Notes under the pieces: model-generated
Seen by the model: only the letters and a program-made list of their open reading frames with translations
The model's database searches: none
Told to the model about the DNA's origin: nothing
Made by a program: the position numbers and the translations under genes
Shown: positions 18,267 through 29,100 of the stretch, one piece after another
How the letters are laid out: every line of letters starts with the position of its first letter
Position numbering within the stretch: position 1 is the first letter of the stretch
IMG/VR virus record: IMGVR_UViG_3300036770_004511
Span: 1-64,000 of that record
DNA length: 64,000 bases
Strand: one strand, 5' to 3'
From: a virus

Positions 18267-20134
18267 TTTACGAAAATATATCCCAAGCCCGGATACCTGG
18301 CATCGGTACTCCATCTATGACCACCGGCATTGACGTTCCTTACCCCGGAAGCTAAATTTGTGTAATTATTCGTATAAGTCCCCATTCCTACAGCAGCATC
18401 ATTACTACTACAATCACCTTCATTATTCATAGTTATACCCCATCTCATAGAGCAGTTTGTAACATTAGTTACATTGAATCCTGTAGTATTACAATTAGGT
18501 TGATTGTCAAAATTACTGGATGCCTGCCCAGTTCCGGTTTGAAACCAAGTCATAAATTGTGCCCTACTGTTTTGGCTAGACGACTGCGTTCCTGTAAAAA
18601 AAGATTTGGCAGTGTTTCCAGTTTTAGCTTCTAATAGGGCGTTTGATACAGTTCCGAGCGCTAGTCTAAAACCAGTAGTTAATGTAAATTCATAATACAA
18701 TCTATTTACACTGTGGTTTCCGTCATCGGCTAATAACGTACAACCTGTTTCATTTACTGGAATAGTAGTTGTCCAATTAGCTCCGCCGTACATGAAAGAA
18801 TCAGTTTGTGTAGCAGAAATTTTAGCTACCAACATATACCCGCCGTTTGTCATATCACAATAGACTTGAACAGGCCCAGAACTTGATTGAATCCAATAGA
18901 TGCCATCGCCTTTACTAGCACCGGCAGCAATTATAGCTGCTGCTGAACTTGCAGGATTCGTAGCTGAGGATCCCAAACTTGATGATATTGCTGCCCATAA
19001 ACTATTTGCGTAGCCTTCTATCTGTCCTGTAGTTGAGTTATATCTTATCCAACCATTTATAGGTGATGCTGGGCGTTGGGCAGTAGTTCCGCTAGGGATA
19101 GCAAAATAACCAGTAGAACTAGTAGCTGTATCATATATGGCTGCTGCCGAACCAGGTGCTCCGGCTGGTCCAGTTGCACCTTGTGCGCCGGTCGCACCTG
19201 CTACTCCAGTGGCACCTGTAGCACCAAATCCGGTCGCACCTGTGGCACCAGTGGATCCTAAGCTACTTGACATATCACCACTGGGACTACTTGTTACTAA
19301 CCCATTGCCGCTAGTACTTATACTAACCGCATTGTTACCAGTTCCGATAGTGATACTACTTACAGCGATAGACACCGGCTGACTAGCATTGGCCACACTA
19401 GTGAAACTAACACCATTGCCAGTGGTTTTGATAGCAGTACCGCCCAGGTCGATGGTATTGCCCGACAAATACAAATCACGCCAACGTAAGCTACTAGATC
19501 CTAGATCAAATGCTACATTGGCTGTGGGCAAAATACTTGTAGAAACTGCCTGCAGATTGACAGATGCACCACTTATGACAGTATCTATATAAGGCTCAAC
19601 CCAAAGATAATTGTCCCCGTCGTAGATATAGACAAACTCACGCAGAGTATCACTGTCCATCCAGCGATCGCCGATACCGGCTGTTGTAGGTGCTGTATTA
19701 CTAAAAACAAAGTTTCCACTGCCACCGCCACCGCCGGATCCACCTGCAGGTTCTAACCAAAATGCGTTATCACCATCATTGACATAAACTAATTCAATTA
19801 GGTCTTCGGAGTTTATCCAGCGATCACCAACTACCGGACTAGTTGGTGCGATATTGCTAAATGTTAGCGTATACCCTGCACCTCCGCCACCTGACACAGT
19901 TACAGTTACATCGTTGCCTGAGGCAATGGCATTAACAGCACTGCCTACAAAATTAATACTACTAACAGCCGAAGTTATTACATTGCCTTCGTCGCTGACA
20001 GTGATATTAGCTAGGCCAACAGCCCCTCCGCCGGCAATTACAATTTGCCAATAGCGGCCATTCCAAGACCAAGTATACCCATTAAACGTATACGTTTGGT
20101 TTAAACTTGGATTTGAGGGGAAATTATAAGCCAT
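18263..20134 (-). CDS. FPSNP-type fibre with fibrinogen-like C-terminal domain
   Basis: The product is 623 aa: FPSNP module (MAYNFPSNPSLNQTYTFNG), two variant LW-D modules (GDRWINSEDLIEL and GDRWMDSDTLREF), a [16 protein letters not shown] module (about residues 195-255), a short collagen stretch, and an AQRP module. Residues about 390-623 read SKGDGIYWIQ, VQVYCDMTNGGYML, CSMRWGITMN and GLGYIFVK, the pattern of fibrinogen-related domains: a YWI strand, the VYCDM signature and a late RWGI/GYIF region. Such domains bind acetylated sugars in animals. The Ca/acetyl-binding residues cannot be assigned by eye. It replaces the glycine-rich tip of the paralogues. Confidence 0.8.
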   Translation of the reverse strand: MAYNFPSNPSLNQTYTFNGYTWSWNGRYWQIVIAGGGAVGLANITVSDEGNVITSAVSSINFVGSAVNAIASGNDVTVTVSGGGGAGYTLTFSNIAPTSPVVGDRWINSEDLIELVYVNDGDNAFWLEPAGGSGGGGGSGNFVFSNTAPTTAGIGDRWMDSDTLREFVYIYDGDNYLWVEPYIDTVISGASVNLQAVSTSILPTANVAFDLGSSSLRWRDLYLSGNTIDLGGTAIKTTGNGVSFTSVANASQPVSIAVSSITIGTGNNAVSISTSGNGLVTSSPSGDMSSSLGSTGATGATGFGATGATGVAGATGAQGATGPAGAPGSAAAIYDTATSSTGYFAIPSGTTAQRPASPINGWIRYNSTTGQIEGYANSLWAAISSSLGSSATNPASSAAAIIAAGASKGDGIYWIQSSSGPVQVYCDMTNGGYMLVAKISATQTDSFMYGGANWTTTIPVNETGCTLLADDGNHSVNRLYYEFTLTTGFRLALGTVSNALLEAKTGNTAKSFFTGTQSSSQNSRAQFMTWFQTGTGQASSNFDNQPNCNTTGFNVTNVTNCSMRWGITMNNEGDCSSNDAAVGMGTYTNNYTNLASGVRNVNAGGHRWSTDARYPGLGYIFVK

Positions 20135-20140
20135 ATTTCT

Positions 20141-20148
20141 TATTTATT
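20141..20148 (-). promoter_or_regulatory. Late-promoter-like AATAAATA close to start codon
   Basis: The minus strand reads AATAAATA ending 7 nt before the ATG at 20134, with no SD between. One mismatch from the T4 late consensus; a transcript starting there would have almost no leader. Confidence 0.5.
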
Positions 20149-20167
20149 TGTATATTTTAATTCAAAT

Positions 20168-23100
20168 TTATAGGTTACCGGTATTTGTTGAGGGCCAACT
20201 ACGACCGGCTCCCCAAATAATTCTTACGATTCCGGAAGCGCCATTACCGCCGCTATTACCACCTCCACCACCACCCCCACCATAATTGCCTCCAGGACCT
20301 GCCGCATCACCTGGATGATAACTTATTCCGGCAGTGCCAGCAGCACCTCCACTTCCACCACCGCCACCACCACCTGATGCTACGCCTGCTGTGCCATTGG
20401 CGCCTTGGCCTAATTCGCCGACTCCGCCACCGCCACCAGAAGTAGGCGTAGAACTACCAGCAGCTCCACCAGCAGCTCCACCGCCACCACCGCCAGAACC
20501 CGCAGTGCCATTGGCCTGATTCAGACCTCCTGCGCCGCCGGTTCCGGTATAACCACCTGCACCACCTGCGCCACCACTTTGGAAAGTTGCACCACTATGA
20601 TTATTACCTGGGCCGCCATTGCCGCCGCCATCACCTGTATAAGATCCGCCGCCTCCCCCTGCATTATTGCCTGCACCACCACCACCGTTTCCACTAACAG
20701 TACCTGCACTAACGAAATAACTCTGTCCTCCGTCGGCGGCCGGCCCAGAACCGCCCCGTCCTCGTTGTGCTCCGCCGGCACCAACAACTATAGTATAACT
20801 TTGGCCTGCAACAACCGGAATATTATTCTTCCAGCCTAAACCTCCGCCCCCACCACCTGAACTACCACTGTACCCGTTATGTCCTCCCCAACCGCCTGTA
20901 CCTCCCCCACCGCCCCCGACACAGAGCACGTGAACGCTACTGACTCCTGCAGGAGCTACCCAAGTGTAGGTCCCTGCTGTTGTATACTCAATTTGACCAG
21001 TGGCCGGAGCCGGTGGAATCGGAGTAGGTGTCGGAGTAGGAGTAGGTATTGGAGTTGGGGTTGGAATAGGAGTAGGAATAGGTGCAGAAGTTGTAACAAC
21101 AAAATATCCGGCGCTGGTAAATGTATGCAAGGTATTACCATTGTGGGTGCTCACTGAACCACCGGTAGCGAGCTGTGTAGTTCCCGGATATTTGAAAATT
21201 ACAACTCCAGCTGCCCCGCCTGCGCCTTGACCTCCGCCTCCATTTCCGTAACTTTGATTGGTATAATTAAAAATAGACGCTACACCAGTGGGCACAGTTG
21301 CGCTACTAGACGAACTACCGGCATAAGTTGCTGAGCCTGTTCCAGTAGCATAATTGGCACCGCCATTGGCATTAGGTCCATTTATACCTCCTCCTACACC
21401 GCCATTTAATCCACCACCGCCGCCTCCAGCTCCGCCTCCGTCGCCGCCTCCGAAATCAGCTCCGGTACCGCCGGTCATACTGCCCGAACTTCCGTTTGGC
21501 TGATTCCCTCCAGGTAACCCTGCATAGTTGTCGGCGTTACCTTCTCCTCCGCCGCCTCCGCCTCCGCCTCCGGCGGCAACTGCTAGGTAACTGCCAGAGA
21601 AAAATACTCCGGACCATCCGCCGCCTGACCCACCTGCTCCAGAAAAACCGCTGCTGCCTGATCTTCCACTGGCACCGCCACCATTGGCTCCGCCCGGATT
21701 ACTGTAATTTTGTGACTCGCCTGAATTTGTTATTCCGCCCCCACCAATGCTGACTGTAACATTAGAACCCGAAATTAATGTAGCCAATGAATAGGCCGCT
21801 CCGGCTCCTCCTCCGGCTGCGCCTCCTCCGCTGCTGTTATCTCTAGCGCCACCAGCACCACCGGCGCCAACTGCTAGAATCTCAACATCTAAACTACTAG
21901 GAGGAATTGGAGTCGGCGTTGGAATTGGCGTCGGCGTAGGTGTTGGAGTAGGAGTTGGTATTGGAGTCGGCGTTGGAATAGGTGTAGGTATTGGAACAGG
22001 CACCGGCGGTATGGGTGTAGGTGTCGGGGTCGGTGTAGGTATGGGTGTAGGTGTAGGGGTCGGTGTAGGTATGGGAGTAGGTGTAGGAATCGGTGTAGGT
22101 ATGGGAGTAGGTGTAGGAATCGGTGTAGGTATGGGAGTAGGTGTAGGAATCGGTGTAGGAACTTCAGCATAGCGTATACCATTGGGTTTTACTGCACTCG
22201 TACCGTCGGCATTATAAACAAAAAAGTGATATGACCCTATATTTTTAGCAGGACTTGTAAACTGAAATGCAGTTGGTGTTAGATTTGCACTCACACATTC
22301 GATATCATCAACATAGGCTAACAGATTTGGAGCAAATCCTGTACCTTGCACAGTAATAGTCTGTCCTCCAGCATTACTGGCAAAATTAAATCCACCAGGA
22401 TAAACAAGATTAGTTATTTTTACTGCTTGCCCAATCGCTTGTCCGCCTACTGTGCTACCAACTGGAAGTTGAACTGCCGGCCCTGTGCTAGTTATTACAG
22501 CACTGCCTAGTATAATGCTGCTTCCACTTAAGTATAAATCGCGCCAGCGTCTTGAGCTAGAACCTAAATCATAAGCAACATTTGTGTTAGGAACTAAACT
22601 TGCGTTAATTGCAGTATTTGGATTTAAATTGCTAAGATTAGTATTGGCTCCTATTGAAGCAATACCAACTGCTTTACTGATTATCTCTACCCATTGAGTG
22701 CTGTCGCCGTCATTGAGCAGCACAAGTTCTACCATGTTATCCGTGTCAACCCAGCGATCACCGACATTGGCCCCTACGGGTACAGTATTACCAAAGAATA
22801 CTTGTCCAGGACCAGTGGCTCCTGTAGCTCCAGTGGCACCACCAGGACTGCCAGGGAAACCTGTAGCCCCTTGCGGTCCTGTTGCTCCACTGGTTGTACT
22901 GGCACTTTGAACAATTATTTCACTATCTACTGTAGGAGCAGTGTTAAACAGTATCCACTGACTGTTAGCAGTAAAATTAATATTAGGTGTTTGATAAATT
23001 CCATCAACAAAAGCAATAAGTTGATTGGTATTCGCTATGTTACTCTGCAGATCAAAGTCTGTTTGTGTGCCAGTACCAGTAAATGTTCTAGTAAACGCAC

Positions 23101-23644
23101 TTACCGCACCAGCAACGGTTACATTACCAGCTGGACCTTGTGGGCCAGTGGCACCAGTTGAACCTATGTCACCAGCTGCCCCAGGGAGACCAGCTGTTCC
23201 AGTAGCTCCTGTAGCACCTGTGGCTCCTGCTCCAGTGGCACCAGTTGCACCCACATCCCCTGGTGTACCAGGATTTCCTGGAGTTCCTGCTACTCCTGTA
23301 GCACCTGTGGTACCTGCGCCGGTGGCACCAGTGGCTCCAATTGGTCCTTCGGGCCCTGTGGAGCCTATTGGGCCTGCGGGCCCTGTAGATCCTTGTACGC
23401 CTGTGGCACCTGGAGGTCCTGCAATGCCAGTGCTACCAATTGGACCTTGAGGGCCGGTAGCACCTGTGCTACCAATTGGACCAGTGGCACCTCCGGGACT
23501 GCCAGGAATACCCGTAGCACCTGTGCTACCAGTAGCTCCTTGGAACAGAATAGGTGCCCAACGTTCCCCATCCCAGCGCCAACTATTTGTGTTGTAGCTG
23601 TAGGTTTGACCTAAAACTGGATTTGAGGGAAATAATAAAGGCAT
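20168..23644 (-). CDS. Large FPSNP-type adhesin with collagen, Pro-Thr spacers and two glycine-rich domains
   Basis: The product is 1158 aa. In order: FPSNP module ([18 protein letters not shown]), collagen-like repeats (about 35-200), one copy of the [16 protein letters not shown] module (about 185-255), more collagen, a GDRWVDTDN module, a [16 protein letters not shown] module (about 350-410), an IPT/TIG-like domain (about 415-490), a Pro-Thr-Ile spacer (about 493-581), a glycine-rich domain (about 590-850), a second Pro-Thr spacer, and a final glycine-rich domain ending [14 protein letters not shown]. It is the most complete example of module stacking in the locus. Probable function is host recognition at the end of a long fibre. 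Confidence 0.85.
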   Translation of the reverse strand: MPLLFPSNPVLGQTYSYNTNSWRWDGERWAPILFQGATGSTGATGIPGSPGGATGPIGSTGATGPQGPIGSTGIAGPPGATGVQGSTGPAGPIGSTGPEGPIGATGATGAGTTGATGVAGTPGNPGTPGDVGATGATGAGATGATGATGTAGLPGAAGDIGSTGATGPQGPAGNVTVAGAVSAFTRTFTGTGTQTDFDLQSNIANTNQLIAFVDGIYQTPNINFTANSQWILFNTAPTVDSEIIVQSASTTSGATGPQGATGFPGSPGGATGATGATGPGQVFFGNTVPVGANVGDRWVDTDNMVELVLLNDGDSTQWVEIISKAVGIASIGANTNLSNLNPNTAINASLVPNTNVAYDLGSSSRRWRDLYLSGSSIILGSAVITSTGPAVQLPVGSTVGGQAIGQAVKITNLVYPGGFNFASNAGGQTITVQGTGFAPNLLAYVDDIECVSANLTPTAFQFTSPAKNIGSYHFFVYNADGTSAVKPNGIRYAEVPTPIPTPTPIPTPIPTPTPIPTPIPTPTPIPTPTPTPTPIPTPTPTPTPIPPVPVPIPTPIPTPTPIPTPTPTPTPTPIPTPTPIPPSSLDVEILAVGAGGAGGARDNSSGGGAAGGGAGAAYSLATLISGSNVTVSIGGGGITNSGESQNYSNPGGANGGGASGRSGSSGFSGAGGSGGGWSGVFFSGSYLAVAAGGGGGGGGGEGNADNYAGLPGGNQPNGSSGSMTGGTGADFGGGDGGGAGGGGGGLNGGVGGGINGPNANGGANYATGTGSATYAGSSSSSATVPTGVASIFNYTNQSYGNGGGGQGAGGAAGVVIFKYPGTTQLATGGSVSTHNGNTLHTFTSAGYFVVTTSAPIPTPIPTPTPIPTPTPTPTPIPPAPATGQIEYTTAGTYTWVAPAGVSSVHVLCVGGGGGGTGGWGGHNGYSGSSGGGGGGLGWKNNIPVVAGQSYTIVVGAGGAQRGRGGSGPAADGGQSYFVSAGTVSGNGGGGAGNNAGGGGGSYTGDGGGNGGPGNNHSGATFQSGGAGGAGGYTGTGGAGGLNQANGTAGSGGGGGGAAGGAAGSSTPTSGGGGGVGELGQGANGTAGVASGGGGGGGSGGAAGTAGISYHPGDAAGPGGNYGGGGGGGGNSGGNGASGIVRIIWGAGRSWPSTNTGNL
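21902..22160 (-). repeat. Long Pro-Thr/Pro-Ile tandem repeat in fibre gene
   Basis: About 85 codons of PTPIPTPTP-type repeat in the gene at 20168-23644; the DNA shows near-perfect units of GTAGGTGTAGGAATCGGT on the plus strand. A second, shorter tract lies at about 21005-21095. Slippage or recombination would change spacer length without breaking the frame when multiples of three are gained or lost. Confidence 0.8.
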
Positions 23645-23664
23645 TTTAACCGTAATTAACCAAG

Positions 23665-23672
23665 TATTTACC
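23665..23672 (-). promoter_or_regulatory. Late-promoter-like GGTAAATA before the 1158-aa adhesin
   Basis: The minus strand reads GGTAAATACTT at the stop codon of the protease gene, 21 bp upstream of the ATG at 23644. It matches the TAAATAC core of T4 late promoters but not the first bases. Confidence 0.4.
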
Positions 23673-25329
23673 CGTATCTGCGTATCTTGTTTCTAGGCCA
23701 AGTACGTCCATTTGCAGGTCTCACTTTAAAATTCTTTTTAGGAAAAACATTTCCATTGACTGGTCTTTCGTTTTTATAAACTGCATACTTGTTAGGTCCT
23801 CCGTAGAGTAAATTATACGAAAGATAATTACTAGCACCGTAGGCAGTACTGAATGCTCCATCGTCTAATATACCCGAATTAGCGTAGGTAGTGATGTAGG
23901 TCAAAGCCTGTGCTGAGGTTAGATTAGGATAAGTTTCTAAAGCACAAGCAATTAATCCGCAGACCTGTGGCGAAGCCATACTGGTTCCACCTTTAATTGA
24001 TTTGTAAAAACCAGAGTTTCTACTGTCTGCAACACCTGCAACTTGATCGGCACTAGTAACACCACTGCCAGCAGCAAAAATATCTGTTCTTGGACCAGCA
24101 TTGCTATAGTCAGCCTTGCGTTCTGCTATAGTACTGTCAATTGCACTTACATGAATGACCCCGGTAGCAGCACCAGGACTAGGACCACGCATGTAATAAT
24201 AGTTAGAACCTAACTTTAAATAGTTGTTGTAATCAACGCCGCCTTCTCTATCATTGTACATGAAATAGTTTCCGGCGGCACCAACTAGTATAATTCCATC
24301 ATTGATACAATCTGCCATGTCTGCGTCAAGACTTCCATCCCTTACATAAAAGACCATTGTGGTTCCTGAGTCAGGACTAGCTACTAAATCAAAGTTTATC
24401 CTGTCTGTAACAGTCCAACCACCGCCGGGTTTGGTATAGACTACACCCTGGTAACCGATTTCTGTGATATTTTGTAATACAAGACTACTACTAAATCCAA
24501 AACTCATATTACAAATCGTAGGATTTTTACGGCCTGTAGCTGGATTAATAGGTTTATTAGCGTGCCAGACTCTTATGTAATTGAATAAGTCGTAGGTGTA
24601 ATTGGCATAACCCGAAGAATTAGCTGTACCACCAGCATAAGGACTAATATTATAGATATTAGCATCTCTTGCCCATCCACAAGTACTGCCGCAGGCGATA
24701 CCAGCCACGTGATTTCCGTGACCGTTATTGGCTTCTTGTCCTGAGATAAAGTCGTAGACATAGGTTCCTGCTGCTGTTCCTCTGACCTGTGTATTGTACT
24801 GAAACCAATTAAACTGATTTAATCTAGTTGGACCTGTGCCATCTTGCTTAGTACTCCATTCCGGATGTCCTGGTACACAATGACCGTCTACAATAACTAC
24901 ATCCACATTCTTACCTGTGTTAGTTAAATTGATAGTTCCCGATACTACAGCAGTCCCATCGCTACCCCAGGTACTACGTTTAACCCCTTCGTAGCCTCTG
25001 AGAAGTCCCCAATTTACGTAGGATCCATTGGCAGTACCACCTTTGGCAAAAACGCTGCCTGTCTGATAACCTTCCATGGGCTGTATTGTGTGTCCTAGAT
25101 CACGATAGTGTCTGTGAATAGTTTCTACACGTGGATCTTGAGCGAGTTGAGTTACTTCTTCGTCGGTTAAATAATAATGTGTACCGCGACTCATTGGTCT
25201 ACGATAAGCACATTCTACTGTACGATCTGGGACACTGTCTGACCCAAATCTACTTTCCATTTCATCATAGAATCGGTCTAGGTCTTCGCCCTGTCTCAAT
25301 ACTACTATATACTCGCGTTCTTCGCTCAT
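23668..25329 (-). CDS. Subtilisin-like serine protease (family S8) with I9-like propeptide
   Basis: The product is 553 aa, with AGAGGA before the ATG. The S8 catalytic triad is visible: Asp148 (VDVVIVDGH), His204 ([10 protein letters not shown]) and Ser450 ([12 protein letters not shown]), plus the oxyanion Asn354 (VGAAGNYF). Residues about 5-80 (EYIVVLRQG, then [19 protein letters not shown]) look like an inhibitor I9 propeptide, so the enzyme is probably made as a zymogen and self-activated. No signal peptide is present. It lies between fibre genes with 2 nt to the upstream gene, so it is co-transcribed with virion proteins. It may process fibres or, as a virion part, digest host surface proteins; the target is unknown. 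Confidence 0.9.
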   Translation of the reverse strand: MSEEREYIVVLRQGEDLDRFYDEMESRFGSDSVPDRTVECAYRRPMSRGTHYYLTDEEVTQLAQDPRVETIHRHYRDLGHTIQPMEGYQTGSVFAKGGTANGSYVNWGLLRGYEGVKRSTWGSDGTAVVSGTINLTNTGKNVDVVIVDGHCVPGHPEWSTKQDGTGPTRLNQFNWFQYNTQVRGTAAGTYVYDFISGQEANNGHGNHVAGIACGSTCGWARDANIYNISPYAGGTANSSGYANYTYDLFNYIRVWHANKPINPATGRKNPTICNMSFGFSSSLVLQNITEIGYQGVVYTKPGGGWTVTDRINFDLVASPDSGTTMVFYVRDGSLDADMADCINDGIILVGAAGNYFMYNDREGGVDYNNYLKLGSNYYYMRGPSPGAATGVIHVSAIDSTIAERKADYSNAGPRTDIFAAGSGVTSADQVAGVADSRNSGFYKSIKGGTSMASPQVCGLIACALETYPNLTSAQALTYITTYANSGILDDGAFSTAYGASNYLSYNLLYGGPNKYAVYKNERPVNGNVFPKKNFKVRPANGRTWPRNKIRRYG

Positions 25330-25330
25330 A

Positions 25331-26149
25331 TTAATCCTCTGTCTTTAATAGAGTAAGAGTTACAGTAATTGCAGCACTACCGCCGCTTAAATTTGTAACT
25401 GCCACTGGAATTGTAGTTGTAACTGGATTTTCATCATTGAAACCTAATACAGCCGGAGCCAGAACTATAGTCTGAGGTGAAGCATTTGTAATAACTTCGG
25501 TAACAACACCGGTATCAGGTGTAGGATCTGTGCCTTGTGCGCGACTGCTATCAGCTGTTCTTGCTGCTGCACTGGTATACAACCTGATCCAGGCTGCATG
25601 AGTGCTGGTAATTTTATAAAGATTATAGCCTTTAAATCCAGCAATATCAATGTTGGCTGTTGTATTATTTGCTATGCCGCTAGTTGTAGCATTTGTAGTG
25701 CTTCTAGTCCATATAGTGCCCGGTGTGCCTGGTGCACCTGCTGAACCAGTGGCTCCCGGACTGCCTGGATCGCCGGTAGGGCCTGCTGCACCCATTGGTT
25801 GAACCCAGTAGTCTGTGGTTCCGTCATTGTAATAAACAAAAATTTCACCACTGTCACTGTTGAACCAAAAGCTACCCACGCTAGGACTAACAGGGCTAGT
25901 GTTACTGATAGTTACAGATGTGCTGCTTCCGTTACCGCCGGTTCCCGGTGATCCCGGAGGTCCAGCTGGTCCGGTAGCACCAGTTGCTCCTATTCCTCCT
26001 GGTGATCCAGGAGCTCCACCAGTGATATTCCCTACCACTGTGGTCAGTGCTGAATATACTATGTTACTACTAAGCAAATTTTCAGTGGTTAAAATCTGCA
26101 CATTACTGGCAGAATCTAATCCTTTAGGGTTAAACTTTTTTATAGCCAT
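25331..26149 (-). CDS. Collagen-containing virion protein with beta C-terminal domain
   Basis: The product is 272 aa: an N-terminal segment (MAIKKFNPKGLDSASNVQIL), collagen-like repeats ([18 protein letters not shown]), an LW-D type module (SVGSFWFNSDSGEIFVYY), a second collagen stretch, and a C-terminal domain of about 120 residues (GYNLYKITSTHAAWIRLYT ...) typical of small beta-rich proteins of cyanophage fibres. GAAGGTGT precedes the ATG. The coding sequence abuts the protease gene to its left and the giant collagen fibre to its right, each with a 1-2 nt gap. It is probably a fibre or a connector of the giant fibre. Confidence 0.8.
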   Translation of the reverse strand: MAIKKFNPKGLDSASNVQILTTENLLSSNIVYSALTTVVGNITGGAPGSPGGIGATGATGPAGPPGSPGTGGNGSSTSVTISNTSPVSPSVGSFWFNSDSGEIFVYYNDGTTDYWVQPMGAAGPTGDPGSPGATGSAGAPGTPGTIWTRSTTNATTSGIANNTTANIDIAGFKGYNLYKITSTHAAWIRLYTSAAARTADSSRAQGTDPTPDTGVVTEVITNASPQTIVLAPAVLGFNDENPVTTTIPVAVTNLSGGSAAITVTLTLLKTED

Positions 26150-26150
26150 T

Positions 26151-29100
26151 TTACACCTTCACATAAGTTTTCTGTAACTTTACTACATTCCCGCTGCCTG
26201 CACCTGTGCCTAATAATCTGACTTGACCGCTTGATATATCTGTTGAAAAGGTCATTAATGCTGCTGCTCCTGTGTACACTGTGGCATAAGTAACCAATTG
26301 GGCCGTGGTTCCGTTGTGCACTATCATGGCTTCAGTGGCTTGATACTCTGTAGAATTGCTGATACTGATCACATATTTGGCGGTTCTAATATTAGTTGTT
26401 CCAAATTGATCCAAAGCAATTGCTGAAGTATTTACTTGAATACCTGTAGGATCTGCCGTAATAGGATCAGTGCCTAATTGATTACTAAAACCTTGTACTA
26501 CAATATCTGCGTTAGCATCAGGAACACCCGCAAAACTTAGTAGATTATCAGCAATAGTAAAATCTATGTCAGGTATTTGATAAACACTGTCAACAAAAAC
26601 CACAACACTCCTACTAGAAACCAAACTAGTAGATAAAGAATAATTACTAGCTACACCGTTTCCAGTGAATCGATCCACAAAACCTGTGGTTAATATAACA
26701 TTCCCAATGTTACCGGCAGTAGCAGTCACAGTAATTGTTACATTTGAACCTGATGTAGTGGCTTCTACCGCCGAACCAACAAAATTCAAACTGCTTATAC
26801 TGCCAGCTACCAATGTTCCTTCATCGTAAACAGTAATATTAGCTGAAGTTCCAGCCGGCCCCGGTGCTCCGGTAGCGCCAGTGGATCCTATACCGGTGGC
26901 TCCTGTGGCACCTTCTGTACCAGGAGTACCCGGTGTCCCGGCTGAGCCTGATGATCCTGTGGCTCCGACAGGGCCAGTAGCCCCTGTACTGCCTTGTGGC
27001 CCTGCTATACCTGTGGCTCCTCCTGGTGTTCCTGGTGCTCCAGTGGCGCCTTGTGGGCCTGTAGCACCATAGGTATTGGTACTGCTTTGTACAATAATTT
27101 CGCTGTTTGTAACAGGAGCACTAGTAAATATAATCCACGAACTGTTGCTGGTAAAATTTGTACCAGGAATTTGATATATTCCATCAACAAAAGCAATTAG
27201 CTGATTAGTATTAGCTACATTAGCAGCAAGATCAAAAGCTACTTCTGCGCCTGTGCCAACAAATGTTCTTGTAAATGACTCAACTGGGCTGGCATTGTTT
27301 ACTCCCGGAGTTCCTGGGGGGCCAATCGGGCCTGTACTACCAGTAGCTCCTGCTACACCAGGCGTGCCAACTGAACCTGTTGCCCCAGTACTTCCTACTG
27401 TGCCCGGAGAACCCGGAGAACCCGGAGAACCTGTTACGCCTGTGGCACCTGTGGCGCCCGGGCCGCCTGCAGTTCCTGGAGTGCCTGGGGTTCCCGCTGC
27501 ACCACTTGCTCCCACTGGACCAGTGGCACCAGTAGCTCCTGCTGTACCAGCTGAGCCAGGGTTGCCAGGGTTGCCGGCAGGACCCGTTGCACCGGTAGCC
27601 CCATTTAATCCAGCTCCACCAATAAATGGTGTTCCGTTACTGTAAAAATATTGACTAGCATATACTGCTACATTAGCTAAAAAGTTATTAGCTCTGATAT
27701 TACCTTCGGTGTCTATGCCTCCGGCTACAATAAAATCGTTAGCAGTAAACAATGTACTACTGCCACCAACTTCAATCCAACCATTGGCCAGGTACACAGC
27801 TAGTTTACCATTGTCACTGTCTAGCCATAAGTCCCCTTCTTGTGGGTTCAACGGTGCTGTCGCGCTGACTGCTACCTGTGCTCCTCCAGTAGCATTACCA
27901 CCACTGGCAGCAATTAGCGTACCACTATGTTGTACTGTGATTTCACTGTTGGCAACAGGAGGATTATAAAAACTTATATAAGTGCTGTTGGCACTAAAAT
28001 TCACACCTGGTATTTGATAGATACCGTCAATGTGAATTAGTAAGCTATTTTGACCAGCTATGTTTCCCGAAAGGACATAGTTTACATTGGTTCCATCAGC
28101 AGTAATATTCTGGCTAAACGGCCAGTACCAGCGACTTTCAAGATCAATAACCGGTGTAGTATTTTGTATTATAATTTCTGCATTAGCAGCCGGAGCACCA
28201 ACAAATGTAACATAGTCAGCGTTAGCTGTAAAATTAATACCAGGAAGTTGATATATACCATCAACATGCACCACCAAACTATTACCACTGAAAGTGTTAC
28301 TAGTCAGTGGATAATTAGTCTGTGCCCCAGTCCCTATACTTTGTTGAGTAAATGGTTGGAATCTTGCATCGTAAAAACTGCCCGGGTCACCTTTTATACC
28401 AGTAGCGCCTGTGGCACCTGCGCCTGTGGCTCCTGTTGCACCTATAGGACCATTGGCTCCGTCAGGACCGGCCGGTCCTTGTATACCAGTGGCACCTGTT
28501 GCACCACCGGGATCTCCTGGGCTGCCCGTAGGTCCTTGTATACCAGTGGCACCTGTTGCACCACCTGGGTCTCCTGTGTCACCTTTTTCACCTGCTATAC
28601 CAGTGGCGCCGCGTGGACCAGTAGCGCCCGTTGATCCTGGGCCCCCGGGACCTCCTGCAGGACCTGTGGCTCCTGTGGCACCGCCGGGACTACCCGGACT
28701 TCCTGGATCCCCCGGTGTACCCGAAGGACCTGTGGCTCCTGTGGCGCCCGATCCTCCTGGACTTCCTGGACTTCCTGGTTCACCAGGTATACCTGCTGGG
28801 CCTGTTGCTCCGCCAGGGTCTCCTGGAACACCAGCTGGGCCAGAAGCTCCTGTAGCTCCAGTGGCGCCTCCGGGATCTCCTTGATCCCCTTTAGGTCCAG
28901 TTGCGCCTGTGGATCCATCTATACCATCAGTGCCGTCGGCACCACTTGGGCCTGTTGCGCCTGTTGCACCTGTGGCTCCCAAATCACCTGGTGTACCAAC
29001 TTCGCCCGGTTCACCCGGAGCACCGTCTGGTCCTGTTGCGCCTGTTGCACCGCCCGGATCGCCAGGTTCTCCTGCCACACCAGTTGCGCCTGTTGCACCA

